Shown piece after piece: positions 35,565 to 45,200 of a stretch of 64,000 nucleotides of DNA (the stretch's first letter is position 1; each line of letters starts with the position of its first letter). The stretch comes from Agathobacter sp. Lineage in GTDB: Bacteria > Bacillota > Clostridia > Lachnospirales > Lachnospiraceae. The stretch is from assembly GCA_017409825.1 (NCBI GenBank), contig JAFQRZ010000024.1, positions 186,001 to 250,000 on the forward strand, read 5' to 3'. A program made the position numbers and the translations under genes. Under the pieces are notes generated by a model that did no database searches, was not told the origin of the DNA, and worked only from the letters and a program-made list of their open reading frames with translations.

Positions 35565-37550
35565 ATGTATAACATTTGGGGCTTTTTGTTACAAACGGTT
35601 GCCGTTTCTATCGTTGCACTAATCATTCTTGTTTTAAAACGCATTTTTGAAGATAAATTATCACCTAGATGGCAGTATAGTATTTGGGCTTTATTGGCGA
35701 TTCGAATTATAGTGCCAGTAAATTTAGCGAGCTATGTGATTCCACAGCTCGCATATTACATAGAATTAACGAAAGCACAGACAGAGGAGATACTGCAATC
35801 GAATTATAGTGCTGTTTATGAGCCAATCAGGGTGCATCATGTGATTCCTGTGATTACAGAAGTGCCTTTTAGTATTACCGACTGGCTTTTTATTCTTTAC
35901 ACCGTTGGAATCATAATTTTCATGCTGAAATATCTTGTAGCATATATTCAACTACGTATTTTATTGAAAAAGGAGGCATCTGTTTCAAACGTTATGGAAC
36001 AGAAGATGCTCCTTGTATGTGATAAATATGACCTAAAACCTTGTAAAATCGTTGCTGTAAAAGGTTTAACCTCTGCTTTTATTTGTGGCGTTTTTCGACC
36101 GATTTTGGCAGTTCCAAAGGATGTTGACCTTGATGAAAAAGTATTGTTACATGAATTATTACACCTAAAATATAATGATACTATTCAAAATATCGGATGG
36201 TGTATATTACGTTCGCTTCATTGGTGTAATCCACTTATCCATTTTATTGTCAATCGAATCGAAAATGATATGGAAGCGCTTTGTGATCAACGAGTTTTAG
36301 AACTTTTAGAAGGCGAAGACCGCAGAGAATATGGCAATATTTTGCTAAGTATGGCGAATCAAAAATATGCACGTATTCCAGGAACAACCTCCATTTCCAA
36401 CGGAGGAAATAATATTTCCAAAAGAATCGCATCTATCGTTCGTTTTAAGAAATATCCACAGGGAATGGCATTGGTTTCTATATGTATCATTTTAACATTG
36501 TTCTGGCCGACAATTATTGGCAGTGCCGTTACTTATGATAAAAATGACTATCTTTATTATAATGATACCTATCGAAGTAGTATGACGATTGCACGCATCA
36601 ATCGATGCAGCACTGTGGCTGGTGCGATTGATATGTATGCCAAAGGCGTATATTTGATGAATGGAGGCTATGTAGCTAGTGCATCCTCTTTTTCAGAACA
36701 TGAACGAATTGAGAATGAAGTCAACGAATATGGCTGTTATCAACCTGGAAAATATGTATGTGATATTAATTATTTAAATGGCTATTATGTTTATAATTTA
36801 GACCAGATATCGAAGAACGAATATACAGCCATTGTTGCATATCATGCAATCGTATCTTGTGATGAATATACACCACAATATAATGATTATGTTCCAAATG
36901 TTGAATATGGAGATTACTCAGCATATATCTTACTTCCAGTTTCTATCACTTTCGAAGATGGATGGTGTATAAAAGAAACAGATGAACGAAAATTAGTCGC
37001 AGAAGAAGAATATATTCGTCGGGAAAGCTCCATTTTATGTGGCAAGGAATACTATGGGAAAAATGATATTGGCGAAATTCGTATGGAAGTTGAAACAAGA
37101 TATTCTGTTGATAATACTGTTTATGACCAAAACCTTGCATGGTTTACAGATATAACATCCTTTGATCTTTCGCCAAAACCAAATGCAGTATTTGATTATT
37201 ATAATCTAAATAAGTACGTTACATATACCCATTTACAGGATGAAAAGCCTAATTCCTATATAGAATTATATGTAAAAGAAATGAACAGCGATGATTATTT
37301 TGATACAAATGAACAAAACTTTACCTCAAGTGATCATACCGAAGAAGGATGGCATGTTTATAGTTCAACCTCAGATTGGACTGGCTCCATATCAGATTAT
37401 TCTGGTGGTGGTTTTGGTTCTAACACAACAGCGGTTCATATCATAGATATGCCATCGAAATATCAATGCAGTCTAAATATTGACGGAGTTGATATGGAAG
37501 ACATCATACTAGAGGAGGTGGCAGAAGCATGCAAAGAAAAGAACAATTAG
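35565..37550 (+). CDS. M56 family (BlaR1-like) membrane metallopeptidase with novel outer domain
   Basis: The 661 residues start with a four-helix BlaR1/MecR1 membrane region. The zinc protease motif is HELLH at about 196-200, followed by the further ligand region RIENDMEALCDQRVLEL. After a last membrane segment at about residue 305, the remaining 350 residues face outward. They show no SxxK penicillin-binding motif, so this is not a beta-lactam sensor of the classical sort. The tail is rich in Y, D and N. On sensing its ligand it would lead to cleavage of the BlaI-type repressor. Confidence 0.88.
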   Translation: MYNIWGFLLQTVAVSIVALIILVLKRIFEDKLSPRWQYSIWALLAIRIIVPVNLASYVIPQLAYYIELTKAQTEEILQSNYSAVYEPIRVHHVIPVITEVPFSITDWLFILYTVGIIIFMLKYLVAYIQLRILLKKEASVSNVMEQKMLLVCDKYDLKPCKIVAVKGLTSAFICGVFRPILAVPKDVDLDEKVLLHELLHLKYNDTIQNIGWCILRSLHWCNPLIHFIVNRIENDMEALCDQRVLELLEGEDRREYGNILLSMANQKYARIPGTTSISNGGNNISKRIASIVRFKKYPQGMALVSICIILTLFWPTIIGSAVTYDKNDYLYYNDTYRSSMTIARINRCSTVAGAIDMYAKGVYLMNGGYVASASSFSEHERIENEVNEYGCYQPGKYVCDINYLNGYYVYNLDQISKNEYTAIVAYHAIVSCDEYTPQYNDYVPNVEYGDYSAYILLPVSITFEDGWCIKETDERKLVAEEEYIRRESSILCGKEYYGKNDIGEIRMEVETRYSVDNTVYDQNLAWFTDITSFDLSPKPNAVFDYYNLNKYVTYTHLQDEKPNSYIELYVKEMNSDDYFDTNEQNFTSSDHTEEGWHVYSSTSDWTGSISDYSGGGFGSNTTAVHIIDMPSKYQCSLNIDGVDMEDIILEEVAEACKEKNN

Positions 37551-38104
37551 CAAAAGCCATCAAAAACATTGGTTGGGGCTATGTTATGCTATATTTCAGT
37601 ATCAACATTGGAACCATCGATATTTTACCAGCATGGTGGAGCTATCTTTGGCTATTCCAAACGGGAATTCAGGAAGGCTTAGCCGAAGAAGAGGAATCCG
37701 TTCGTTTATTGAAACCGCTAAGCTTGATATTAGGTATTTATAATTTAATTACTTGGTTTATGACGATATTTGGTATTCCGTCAGATGTATTTCTTATTAC
37801 AGAATTTATGTCTGTGATTGCATTATATTTCCATTTCCAACTGTTGACTAACCTGGCAACGATTGCTGGAAAATATAGCTGTTTTCAGGAGAAGAGTCTT
37901 TTGCATCTTCGAACTATACATACGATTCTAATGACTATACTTGCATTTACGGTTCATTTCAAGGAAATATATTGGCTATCACTGGGAATTATCATTGTTC
38001 AAATTATTGTAATGATTTGTATCTGTGTTGTATTACGAAATTTCAAACACGCGATAGAAGAGTTGCCGGAGTCTGTTTTTTATGAGCAGAATATTGAAAA
38101 TTAA
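37529..38104 (+). CDS. Unknown polytopic membrane protein coupled to M56 sensor
   Basis: The 191-residue protein starts inside the end of the M56 gene (22-base overlap) behind GAGGAGG. It has about five membrane segments (such as NIGWGYVMLYFSINIGTIDILPAWWSYLWLF and LTNLATIAGKY, TILMTILAFTVHF). No family was recognised. As the third gene of the BlaI-regulated unit it may be the effector or an accessory of the sensor. Confidence 0.75.
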   Translation: MQRKEQLAKAIKNIGWGYVMLYFSINIGTIDILPAWWSYLWLFQTGIQEGLAEEEESVRLLKPLSLILGIYNLITWFMTIFGIPSDVFLITEFMSVIALYFHFQLLTNLATIAGKYSCFQEKSLLHLRTIHTILMTILAFTVHFKEIYWLSLGIIIVQIIVMICICVVLRNFKHAIEELPESVFYEQNIEN

Positions 38105-38126
38105 TACATCTTATGCTACAATGAAC

Positions 38127-38216
38127 AAGCTGGCTCGGAGGGCAAAGCATTCATTAGAAATGTTATGCTGGATAAGGCTATAGGTTGAAATACCTATTCC
38201 TTGTCCAGCTTTTTTC
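38127..38216 (+). ncRNA. Structured leader of the MATE gene, candidate guanidine-IV (mepA) riboswitch
   Basis: Hairpin 1 is AGCATTCATT-AGA-AATGTTATGCT (38146-38169). A terminator is formed by GCTGGATAAGG (38167-38177) with CCTTGTCCAGC (38199-38209) and six T. Within its loop ATAGGT/ACCTAT pairs. The upstream AAGCTGG (38127-38133) can pair with CCAGCTT (38205-38211) instead, and hairpin 1 shares bases with the terminator arm. This is the logic of a transcriptional switch. Its place before a MATE exporter suggests guanidine-IV, from context and memory only. Confidence 0.5.
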
Positions 38217-38232
38217 ATATCAGGAGGAATTT

Positions 38233-39561
38233 ATGGAAATCAAATTATCAGATCATTTTACGTATGGAAGACTATTTCGTTTTGTACTGCCATCGATAGG
38301 CATGATGATTTTTACCTCTATCTATGGAATGGTAGATGGATTTTTTGTGTCGAATTTTGTCGGTAAGACAGAATTTGCTGCAGTAAACTTAATTATGCCT
38401 TTCCCAATGATGTTAGGAGCATTTGGGTTTATGATAGGCACCGGTGGCAGTGCTTTAGTTGCTATGACATTGGGACAGGGAAAGAAAAAAGAAGCCAACG
38501 AAATCTTTTCCATGTTGATTAAGGTGCTTTTTATTGCTGGTATCGCAATGTCAGTGGTAGGCATCATTTTCACGAGAGAAATTGCAATATTCCTTGGCGC
38601 AACAGAGGATTTATTAGAACATTGCGTTATATACGGTCGACTTTTATTGGTAGCCTTAACACCATTTATGTTACAGAATGTGTTTCAATCCTTTTTGGTT
38701 ACTGCAGAAAAACCCGATTTAGGATTGAAAATTACGATAGCGGCTGGACTTACCAATATCGTTTTAGATTATCTGTTCATCGGTGTATTTCACTGGGGCT
38801 TAGTCGGAGCCACAGCCGCAACTGGAATCAGCCAGGTGGTTGGTGGTGGATTGCCTCTTTTATATTTTATTCGAGAAAATGACAGCGAACTTCAACTTGT
38901 ATCATCCAAGATTGACTTTAAAATGCTTGGGAAAGCATGCTTCAATGGTTCTTCGGAACTTATGACAAATGTTTCTTTATCATTGGTAAATATGCTATAT
39001 AATCTACAGTTGATGAAATATGCTGGTGAAAATGGAGTAGCAGCTTATGGCGTGATTATGTATGTAAACTTCATTTTTGTGGGTGTCTTTATCGGCTATG
39101 CCTTTGGTTCCGCACCAATTATTGGGTATAACTATGGTGCGTCTAATCAAAAAGAAATGAAGAATGTATACAAAAAAAGTTTGATTTTTAACATTGTTTC
39201 TGGGATACTCATGTGCATCGTCGCGATTCTTTTTGCGGGATTTTTGGCTGGAATATTCGTTGGCTATGATGCAGAGCTTTATGAAATGACGAAACGAGGA
39301 TTTGCGATTTATAGTATTTCTTTTGTTGTAATGGGATTGAATATCTATGCATCATCTTTCTTTACCGCACTTGGAAATGGTCTTATTTCAGCGATATTAT
39401 CCTTCCTTAGAACACTTTTATTCCAGATGCTTTGTGTGCTCGTTTTACCTCTCATTTGGGATTTGGATGGCATCTGGCTGGCAATCGTTGCCGCAGAAGG
39501 GCTGGCACTCGTACTTAGTTTTGCAATGTTAAAGGTATATAAACAAAAATATGGATATTAA
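38233..39561 (+). CDS. MATE family multidrug/guanidinium efflux transporter
   Basis: ATG 38233 follows CAGGAGG. The 442 residues form twelve membrane segments with MATE phrases: PSIGMMIFTSIYGMVDGFFVSNFVG, NLIMPFPMMLGAFGFMIGTGGSALVAMTLGQGKK and GSAPIIGYNYGASNQKEMK. It exports cationic compounds in exchange for Na+ or H+. It closely resembles MepA-type proteins. The structured leader upstream suggests control by a small ligand. Confidence 0.93.
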   Translation: MEIKLSDHFTYGRLFRFVLPSIGMMIFTSIYGMVDGFFVSNFVGKTEFAAVNLIMPFPMMLGAFGFMIGTGGSALVAMTLGQGKKKEANEIFSMLIKVLFIAGIAMSVVGIIFTREIAIFLGATEDLLEHCVIYGRLLLVALTPFMLQNVFQSFLVTAEKPDLGLKITIAAGLTNIVLDYLFIGVFHWGLVGATAATGISQVVGGGLPLLYFIRENDSELQLVSSKIDFKMLGKACFNGSSELMTNVSLSLVNMLYNLQLMKYAGENGVAAYGVIMYVNFIFVGVFIGYAFGSAPIIGYNYGASNQKEMKNVYKKSLIFNIVSGILMCIVAILFAGFLAGIFVGYDAELYEMTKRGFAIYSISFVVMGLNIYASSFFTALGNGLISAILSFLRTLLFQMLCVLVLPLIWDLDGIWLAIVAAEGLALVLSFAMLKVYKQKYGY

Positions 39562-39661
39562 ATTTAAGGTTTTGTTAAGGTTTTGCATATCTTTTGGAAA
39601 GAATTAGGTGATATTCTAATATTGTGATATAATAATAGTGATTTTCTAAAGGAGATATTTT

Positions 39662-39976
39662 ATGGACATTGTAATGGAAATCGTATTTGAAATATTAGAT
39701 TTTATTTTTGATATTGTAACAGATATTCTTTATGAAGGTACTGTGAAAAACATTAAAATTCCGACAATCCTTAGAATTTTGTGTGTATTTTTGATTTTCT
39801 TAGTATATCTTGGTATTTCAGGAGCATTACTGTTTTTGGCTTATAATGCATACCAAGATGGTGACATACTGATGACAATTGTATTTGGTGGAATTGGACT
39901 TTTCTTTCTTATTGGTGGTGTTTGGGAAACTAGAAAGGTTGAGAAAATCAAAGAAGCAGAACGAAATGGAGCGTAG
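39662..39976 (+). CDS. Small membrane protein, paralogue 1
   Basis: The 104 residues have an acidic amphipathic start (MDIVMEIVFEILDFIFDIVTDILYEGTV), two membrane segments (ILRILCVFLIFLVYLGISGALLFLAYNAY and MTIVFGGIGLFFLIGGVWE) and a charged tail. The next gene has the same layout and shares the phrases LRI..., Y.AY and GG. Ribosome site AAAGGAG. Function unknown. Confidence 0.7.
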   Translation: MDIVMEIVFEILDFIFDIVTDILYEGTVKNIKIPTILRILCVFLIFLVYLGISGALLFLAYNAYQDGDILMTIVFGGIGLFFLIGGVWETRKVEKIKEAERNGA

Positions 39977-39979
39977 ATT

Positions 39980-40264
39980 ATGGAATTTATTTTAGAACTA
40001 TTATTTGATATCATTGTAGAAGGAAGTATCGAACTCGGTTCAGAGAAAAAAGTACCGATGCCTCTACGAATCATTGCATTACTCGTAGTATGGATTATAT
40101 TCTTTGGTATGGGTGGTATATTTATTTTCGAAGGTTATGAAGCATACCTTGCGGGTGCAACACCAGGTGCATGGCTTGCATTCGGATTTGGTGCATTTAT
40201 GATACTAGGTGGCGTTTTTATTGCATATAAAATGTTTCGAAAGAAAAAAGAAAGAGAAGAGTAA
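39980..40264 (+). CDS. Small membrane protein, paralogue 2
   Basis: The 94 residues repeat the layout of the previous gene: an N-terminal amphipathic helix (MEFILELLFDIIVEGSIELG), two membrane segments and a basic tail (KMFRKKKEREE). It begins three bases after the stop of its paralogue, which points to tandem duplication. Both lie just ahead of a larger membrane protein with which they may act. Function unknown. Confidence 0.7.
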   Translation: MEFILELLFDIIVEGSIELGSEKKVPMPLRIIALLVVWIIFFGMGGIFIFEGYEAYLAGATPGAWLAFGFGAFMILGGVFIAYKMFRKKKEREE

Positions 40265-40279
40265 AGGAGATTACATATT

Positions 40280-41962
40280 ATGAAAAAATTTAAACAAACG
40301 CCTGTATGGCAGCCTGTAGTTATCGGACTAGTGATTAGTACTGTGATTACACTCATTTTTGATTACTTATTGCCAACACCTTGGAATTTCCGTTCGGAGG
40401 GAACCTGGATTAAGTTATTCTTTGTTGTTATGATTTATGCTTTTATTAATGCATTTGCAGTAGCAATCAGTCAGGGGAAATATGAGGCGAGACGATATGA
40501 AAAATTAGTAAATTTGCCATTTGTTTTACCGATAATTATGGTTCCAGCATTTTTTATCTGCATACTTACAGGCGCAGAAATTTTCAACGCCAAAAATTAT
40601 GCTAATATTATTCAGGTGGAACAGGTAGAATCTGGAGATGCGATTTTAAGTGAAAAAGATGCTGAGAGCATTGCTCTTATGGATACCGCTTCCGCAAAAC
40701 AGCTTGGCGATAGAGAGATTGGTGCCATTGAAAACTTTTCGGCTTTTAATGTTTCAGACGATTATATTCAGTTGAATATTAAAGAAGATGCAGTAAAGGT
40801 TGCTCCATTGGAATACATCGGTTTATTTAAATGGATGAGCAACCGCGGTGAGGGTGTAACAGGTTATGTTTCTGTTTCACCAACAACAATGACTGCAGAT
40901 TATGTGGAATTAGAAAAAGGAATGAAATACATTCCTTCTGCGTATTTCCATGAAGATTTAAACCGTCATTTGCATTATCAGTTTCCAACCTTAATTTATG
41001 GAAATATTCACTTTGAAATAGACGAAGAGGGTAATCCATATTACGTTTCTAGTGTTTTTGATAAAACGATTGGTGTTTTCGGTGGTGAAATCGTTGTAGG
41101 TGCTATTATTACCGATCCTGTAACAGGAAATAGCGAATACTATGATGTAGCAGATATTCCACAGTGGGTAGACTATGTATTTCCTGGCGATTTAATCTGC
41201 GAACTTTACAATGTTGCTTACAAAAATATCAATGGCTTCTGGAATGGTACTTCCTTTGGTGCAAATACGGGATGTATGCAGACCACAACAACCGATAGTT
41301 ATTATGAAGAAGATGGTGAGGTCTATATTGAAGCAGGTACAGACTATGGATATATTGCCAAAGATGGTGACATTTATGTGTATACTGGTGTAACATCTAT
41401 GGCTGCGGACAGTTCAAACCTTGGTTTTATCATGGTAAATGAAAGAACTGGTCAGTACAAATATTTTGCCGTATCAAGTGCAAACGAACAGTCTGCAATG
41501 AATGCAGCACAGGGTGAAGTACAGCAATATGGTTATCTGGCTTCGTTCCCAACACTTATCAATGTCGATAATGAATTAGCATATATCGGTGTATTAAAAG
41601 ACCGTTCCGGCCTCGTAAAAATGTACTACATGGTAAATGTCAAAGACTATGGAAAAGTAGTAGTGGCGGATTCCAGAGAAGCCTGTGTGACAAAATATGC
41701 AGAAAAACTTGGCTTGGATTTAAATGAAGACATCATTGGAAATGTACCAGAAGATGAAAAACCGGTAGAATCTACTCCAGTTGAGTTTACGATTGAAGTG
41801 CTTCAATATGTGGATGTAGATGGAAATACTTATGTCTATATGGGAACTTCTGATGGATCAGTTTATAAAGCGTTATTTAAAGACAATGAACAGCTTTTAT
41901 TTGCTAAGGCAGGAGATACCATCAAGGGTTCCGTTACAAATGGAATTTTTACACTAGAATAA
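40280..41962 (+). CDS. Unknown membrane-anchored protein with large outer domain
   Basis: The 560 residues have three membrane segments (about 11-32, 45-63 and 80-98) and an outer part of some 460 residues. That part has many short beta phrases (GEIVVGAIITDPVTGNSEYYDV, TGCMQTTTTDSYYEEDGEVYIEAGTDYGYIAKDGDIYVYTGVTSM). The region AILSEKDAESIALMDTASAKQLGDREIG looks like a small helical domain. No catalytic motif was seen. It starts 15 bases after the two small membrane genes behind AAAGGAG and probably forms one operon with them. Confidence 0.75.
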   Translation: MKKFKQTPVWQPVVIGLVISTVITLIFDYLLPTPWNFRSEGTWIKLFFVVMIYAFINAFAVAISQGKYEARRYEKLVNLPFVLPIIMVPAFFICILTGAEIFNAKNYANIIQVEQVESGDAILSEKDAESIALMDTASAKQLGDREIGAIENFSAFNVSDDYIQLNIKEDAVKVAPLEYIGLFKWMSNRGEGVTGYVSVSPTTMTADYVELEKGMKYIPSAYFHEDLNRHLHYQFPTLIYGNIHFEIDEEGNPYYVSSVFDKTIGVFGGEIVVGAIITDPVTGNSEYYDVADIPQWVDYVFPGDLICELYNVAYKNINGFWNGTSFGANTGCMQTTTTDSYYEEDGEVYIEAGTDYGYIAKDGDIYVYTGVTSMAADSSNLGFIMVNERTGQYKYFAVSSANEQSAMNAAQGEVQQYGYLASFPTLINVDNELAYIGVLKDRSGLVKMYYMVNVKDYGKVVVADSREACVTKYAEKLGLDLNEDIIGNVPEDEKPVESTPVEFTIEVLQYVDVDGNTYVYMGTSDGSVYKALFKDNEQLLFAKAGDTIKGSVTNGIFTLE

Positions 41963-42104
41963 ATTTGCATAAAAAAGCGATATATCACGATTTTAAAATA
42001 AAATTTATAGTTTAGTAAATTAATTATCCTAAAAACCGTACATTGGATTTAGTAATATAAAAGCAAGAAAACAATAAATGTATGAATTCATCAGCAAAGA
42101 TTTC

Positions 42105-42133
42105 TTGACTTTCTCGAATTGCAAGAATATAAT
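42105..42133 (+). promoter_or_regulatory. tracrRNA promoter
   Basis: TTGACT (42105-42110), a 17-base spacer and TATAAT (42128-42133). The predicted start is near 42140, just before the anti-repeat. Confidence 0.85.
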
Positions 42134-42139
42134 AAATAT

Positions 42140-42256
42140 AAGTTTAATACCTTAAACTTTTTACATCATAAGTTCAAATAAGAATTTATTCAAAACGCCA
42201 TCGGTGATGGCCCACAGTGTGTGGAAGCAAAAAGTCTGCTGATGCAGGCTTTTTTT
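42140..42256 (+). ncRNA. tracrRNA of the type II-A system
   Basis: Bases 42142-42178 are an imperfect complement of the CRISPR repeat (GTTTAATACCTTA, then TTTTTACATCAT, then TTCAAAT). A small AATAA/TTATT hairpin follows, likely the nexus. Three stems come after it: GCCATC-GGT-GATGGC, CCACA-GTG-TGTGG and the terminator AAGTCTGC-TGAT-GCAGGCTT with a T run. It guides repeat cleavage by RNase III and holds crRNA in Cas9. It lies on the same strand as cas9, which starts 30 bases after it. Confidence 0.92.
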
Positions 42257-42285
42257 GTTATATTATATTGTTAAGGAGGATGTAT

Positions 42286-45200
42286 ATGGAAAAAGAATAC
42301 TATTTAGGTCTAGATATTGGAACTGGCTCAGTTGGATGGGCAGTAACGACACCAAACTATGAAATAATAAGAAGTCATGGAAAATCAATGTGGGGTGTTC
42401 GTTTATTTGAATCTGCAAAAACTGCAGAAGAAAGACGTATTGCTAGAACTTCCAGAAGGAGATTAGCTCGCAGAAGTTGGCGTATTGAGCTTTTACAAGC
42501 CATTTTTTGTTCTGAAATAGATAAAATAGATAATGGATTTTTTCATAGAATGAAAGAAAGTCAATATCTTCCAGAAGATAAGCGTAATCTTGAGGGTATC
42601 ATTCCATCTCTTCCTTATACTTTATTTGTTGATAAAAAATATACAGATAAAGACTATCACAAACAGTTTCCAACTATATATCATTTAAAAAAATATTTAA
42701 TGGAAACTGAAGAAACACCTGATATTCGTTTGGTTTATTTAGCAATTCATCATATTATAAAACATAGAGGTCATTTCTTGTTTCATGGAAACTTCGATTC
42801 CATCAGAGATTTCAATAATTTGTTTGAACAGTTTTATGAAAGCATTAGCAATGAAGAACTTGATTTTAGTATTTCACTTTCAAAAGATGAAATCGATTTA
42901 ATTGAAGATATATTAAAGGACAAAAATTTGACTCGTTCTACGAAAAAAAGCAAATTACAAAAAGAACTTCATGCTAATACTTTATGTGAAAAGGCAATTC
43001 TTGCGCTTTTGTGCGGATGTACTGTTAAACTTAGTGATATATTTGGAAATTCAGAATTAGATGATGTAGAAAGACCAAAGATTTGTTTTACAGAAGCAAG
43101 CTATGAAGATAACGCAAGTATATATGAGACCGAGTTAGGAGAGTTCTATTATATAATTGCACAAGCAAAAGCAATCTATGACTGGACTATTCTAGTTGAT
43201 ATTCTTGGAGAAAAGGATTCCCTTTCTTCTTCAAAAGTTTCTTTATATAACAAACATAAAAAAGATTTAAAATATCTAAAAAAAATTGTAAAGACATACC
43301 TTACACAGGAAGATTATAAAAACATATTTGTTAAAACAAGTGATAGGCTTTCTAATTATCCTGCCTACATAGGAATGACAAAAGTAAATGGCAAAAAAGT
43401 TACAATACAGGGAAAACAATGTAGCAAAGATGATTTCTATCTATTTTTAAAGAAAAACGTTGTTTCAAAAATAGAAGAAGAAAAGATTTTATATCTTGTA
43501 GAAGAATTAAATAAAGGAAGTTTTTTGCCTAAACTTGTCACAAAAGAAAATAGTGTATTGCCTAATCAAATTCATTTATATGAATTAAACGTTATTTTAG
43601 ATAATTTAGAAGATAAACTTCCAGTTATTAAAGAAAATCGTGAAAAGATAGAACAAATATTTAGTTTTCGTATTCCATATTATGTTGGCCCGTTAAACGG
43701 AATACGTAAAAATGGAGTTTCATCTAATTGGGCTGTTCGAAATTCCAATGAAAAAATATATCCGTGGAATTTTGAAGAAGTAATTAATATCGAAGAAAGT
43801 GCCGAGAGATTTATTCGTAGAATGACAAACAAATGTACTTATTTAGTACATGAGGATGTATTACCGAAGAACTCAATACTTTATAGTAAATTTGTAGTTC
43901 TAAATGAACTAAACAATTTGCGATTAAATGGTGAGCCAATTAGCATTGAATTAAAACAACGTATCTATGAAGAACTTTTCCAGCGAACAAGAAAAGTAAC
44001 ACAAAAGAAACTAAAAGACTATCTAGTTCGAAATGGTATTGCCGAAAGAAATGTTGATATTACTGGAATAGATGGTGATTTTAAAGGATCTCTAATTGCA
44101 TATCATGATTTCAAAGAAAAGCTAACTGGTGTAGATTTGTCACAAGATGAAAAAGAAAATATAATTTTAAATATCACTTTGTTTGGAGAGGATAAAAAGC
44201 TTTTAAAACAAAGATTAAAAAAATTATATCCTAGACTAACCGATAAGCAACTTACCGAATTATCAAAACTTTCATATGCTGGATGGGGAAGATTTTCGTA
44301 CAAATTCTTATCTAGAATTACCGCGCCATCTCCAGACTCTGGCGAAGTATGGACTATTATCCAAGCACTTTGGGAAACAAATGATAATTTGATGCAAATT
44401 CTTAGTTCAAAATATCTTTTTGAAAAAGAAATTGAACGTGAAAACGGAGTTCTAGAAACCGAAGAAATCTCTTATAAGCTTGTAGACGAATTATATGTAT
44501 CACCATCTGTAAAACGTCAGATTTGGCAGACTCTTATCATAGTAAAAGAAATATGCAAAATTATGGGTAATCCGCCACTACGTATATTTGTAGAAATGTC
44601 TCGTGAAAAATTAGAAAACAAACGAACCACATCTAGAAGAAATTATTTAATAGATTTGTATAAAAACTGTACATTTGAAGAAAAAGAATGGATAAAAGAA
44701 TTAGAAGTTATAGATGAAAGTTCTCTACGAGGAGATAAGTTATATCTATACTATACTCAAAAAGGACGATGCATGTATTCAGGCGAACCAATTGAGTTGG
44801 AAGACTTGTGGGATAATCGAAAATACGATATTGATCATATTTATCCTCAATCTAAAATTATGGATGATAGTATTGATAACAGAGTACTTGTAAAAAAAGA
44901 ACTTAACTCTGAAAAATCTGATACATATCCTATTAAACCAGAAATTCGTAATTCAATGAAGAGTTTTTGGAATTCACTATTAGATGGAGGATTTATATCA
45001 AAGAAAAAATTCGAGCGATTGACACGTAGTACAGAATTTGAAGCAAATGAATTAGCTGGCTTTATTGATAGACAGTTAGTCGAAACTCGTCAAGGGACCA
45101 AGGCTGTAGCATCTATACTAAAGCAAACATTACCTAATTCCGAAATAGTATACACTAAAGCAAAAATAGTTTCTAAATTTAGAGATGATTTTGACTTCAT

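Noticed and set aside
42217-42285. Longer cas9 N-terminus (MCGSKKSADAGFF...)
   Set aside because: It would translate the tracrRNA terminator. ATG 42286 has an ideal ribosome site and gives the usual Cas9 start.
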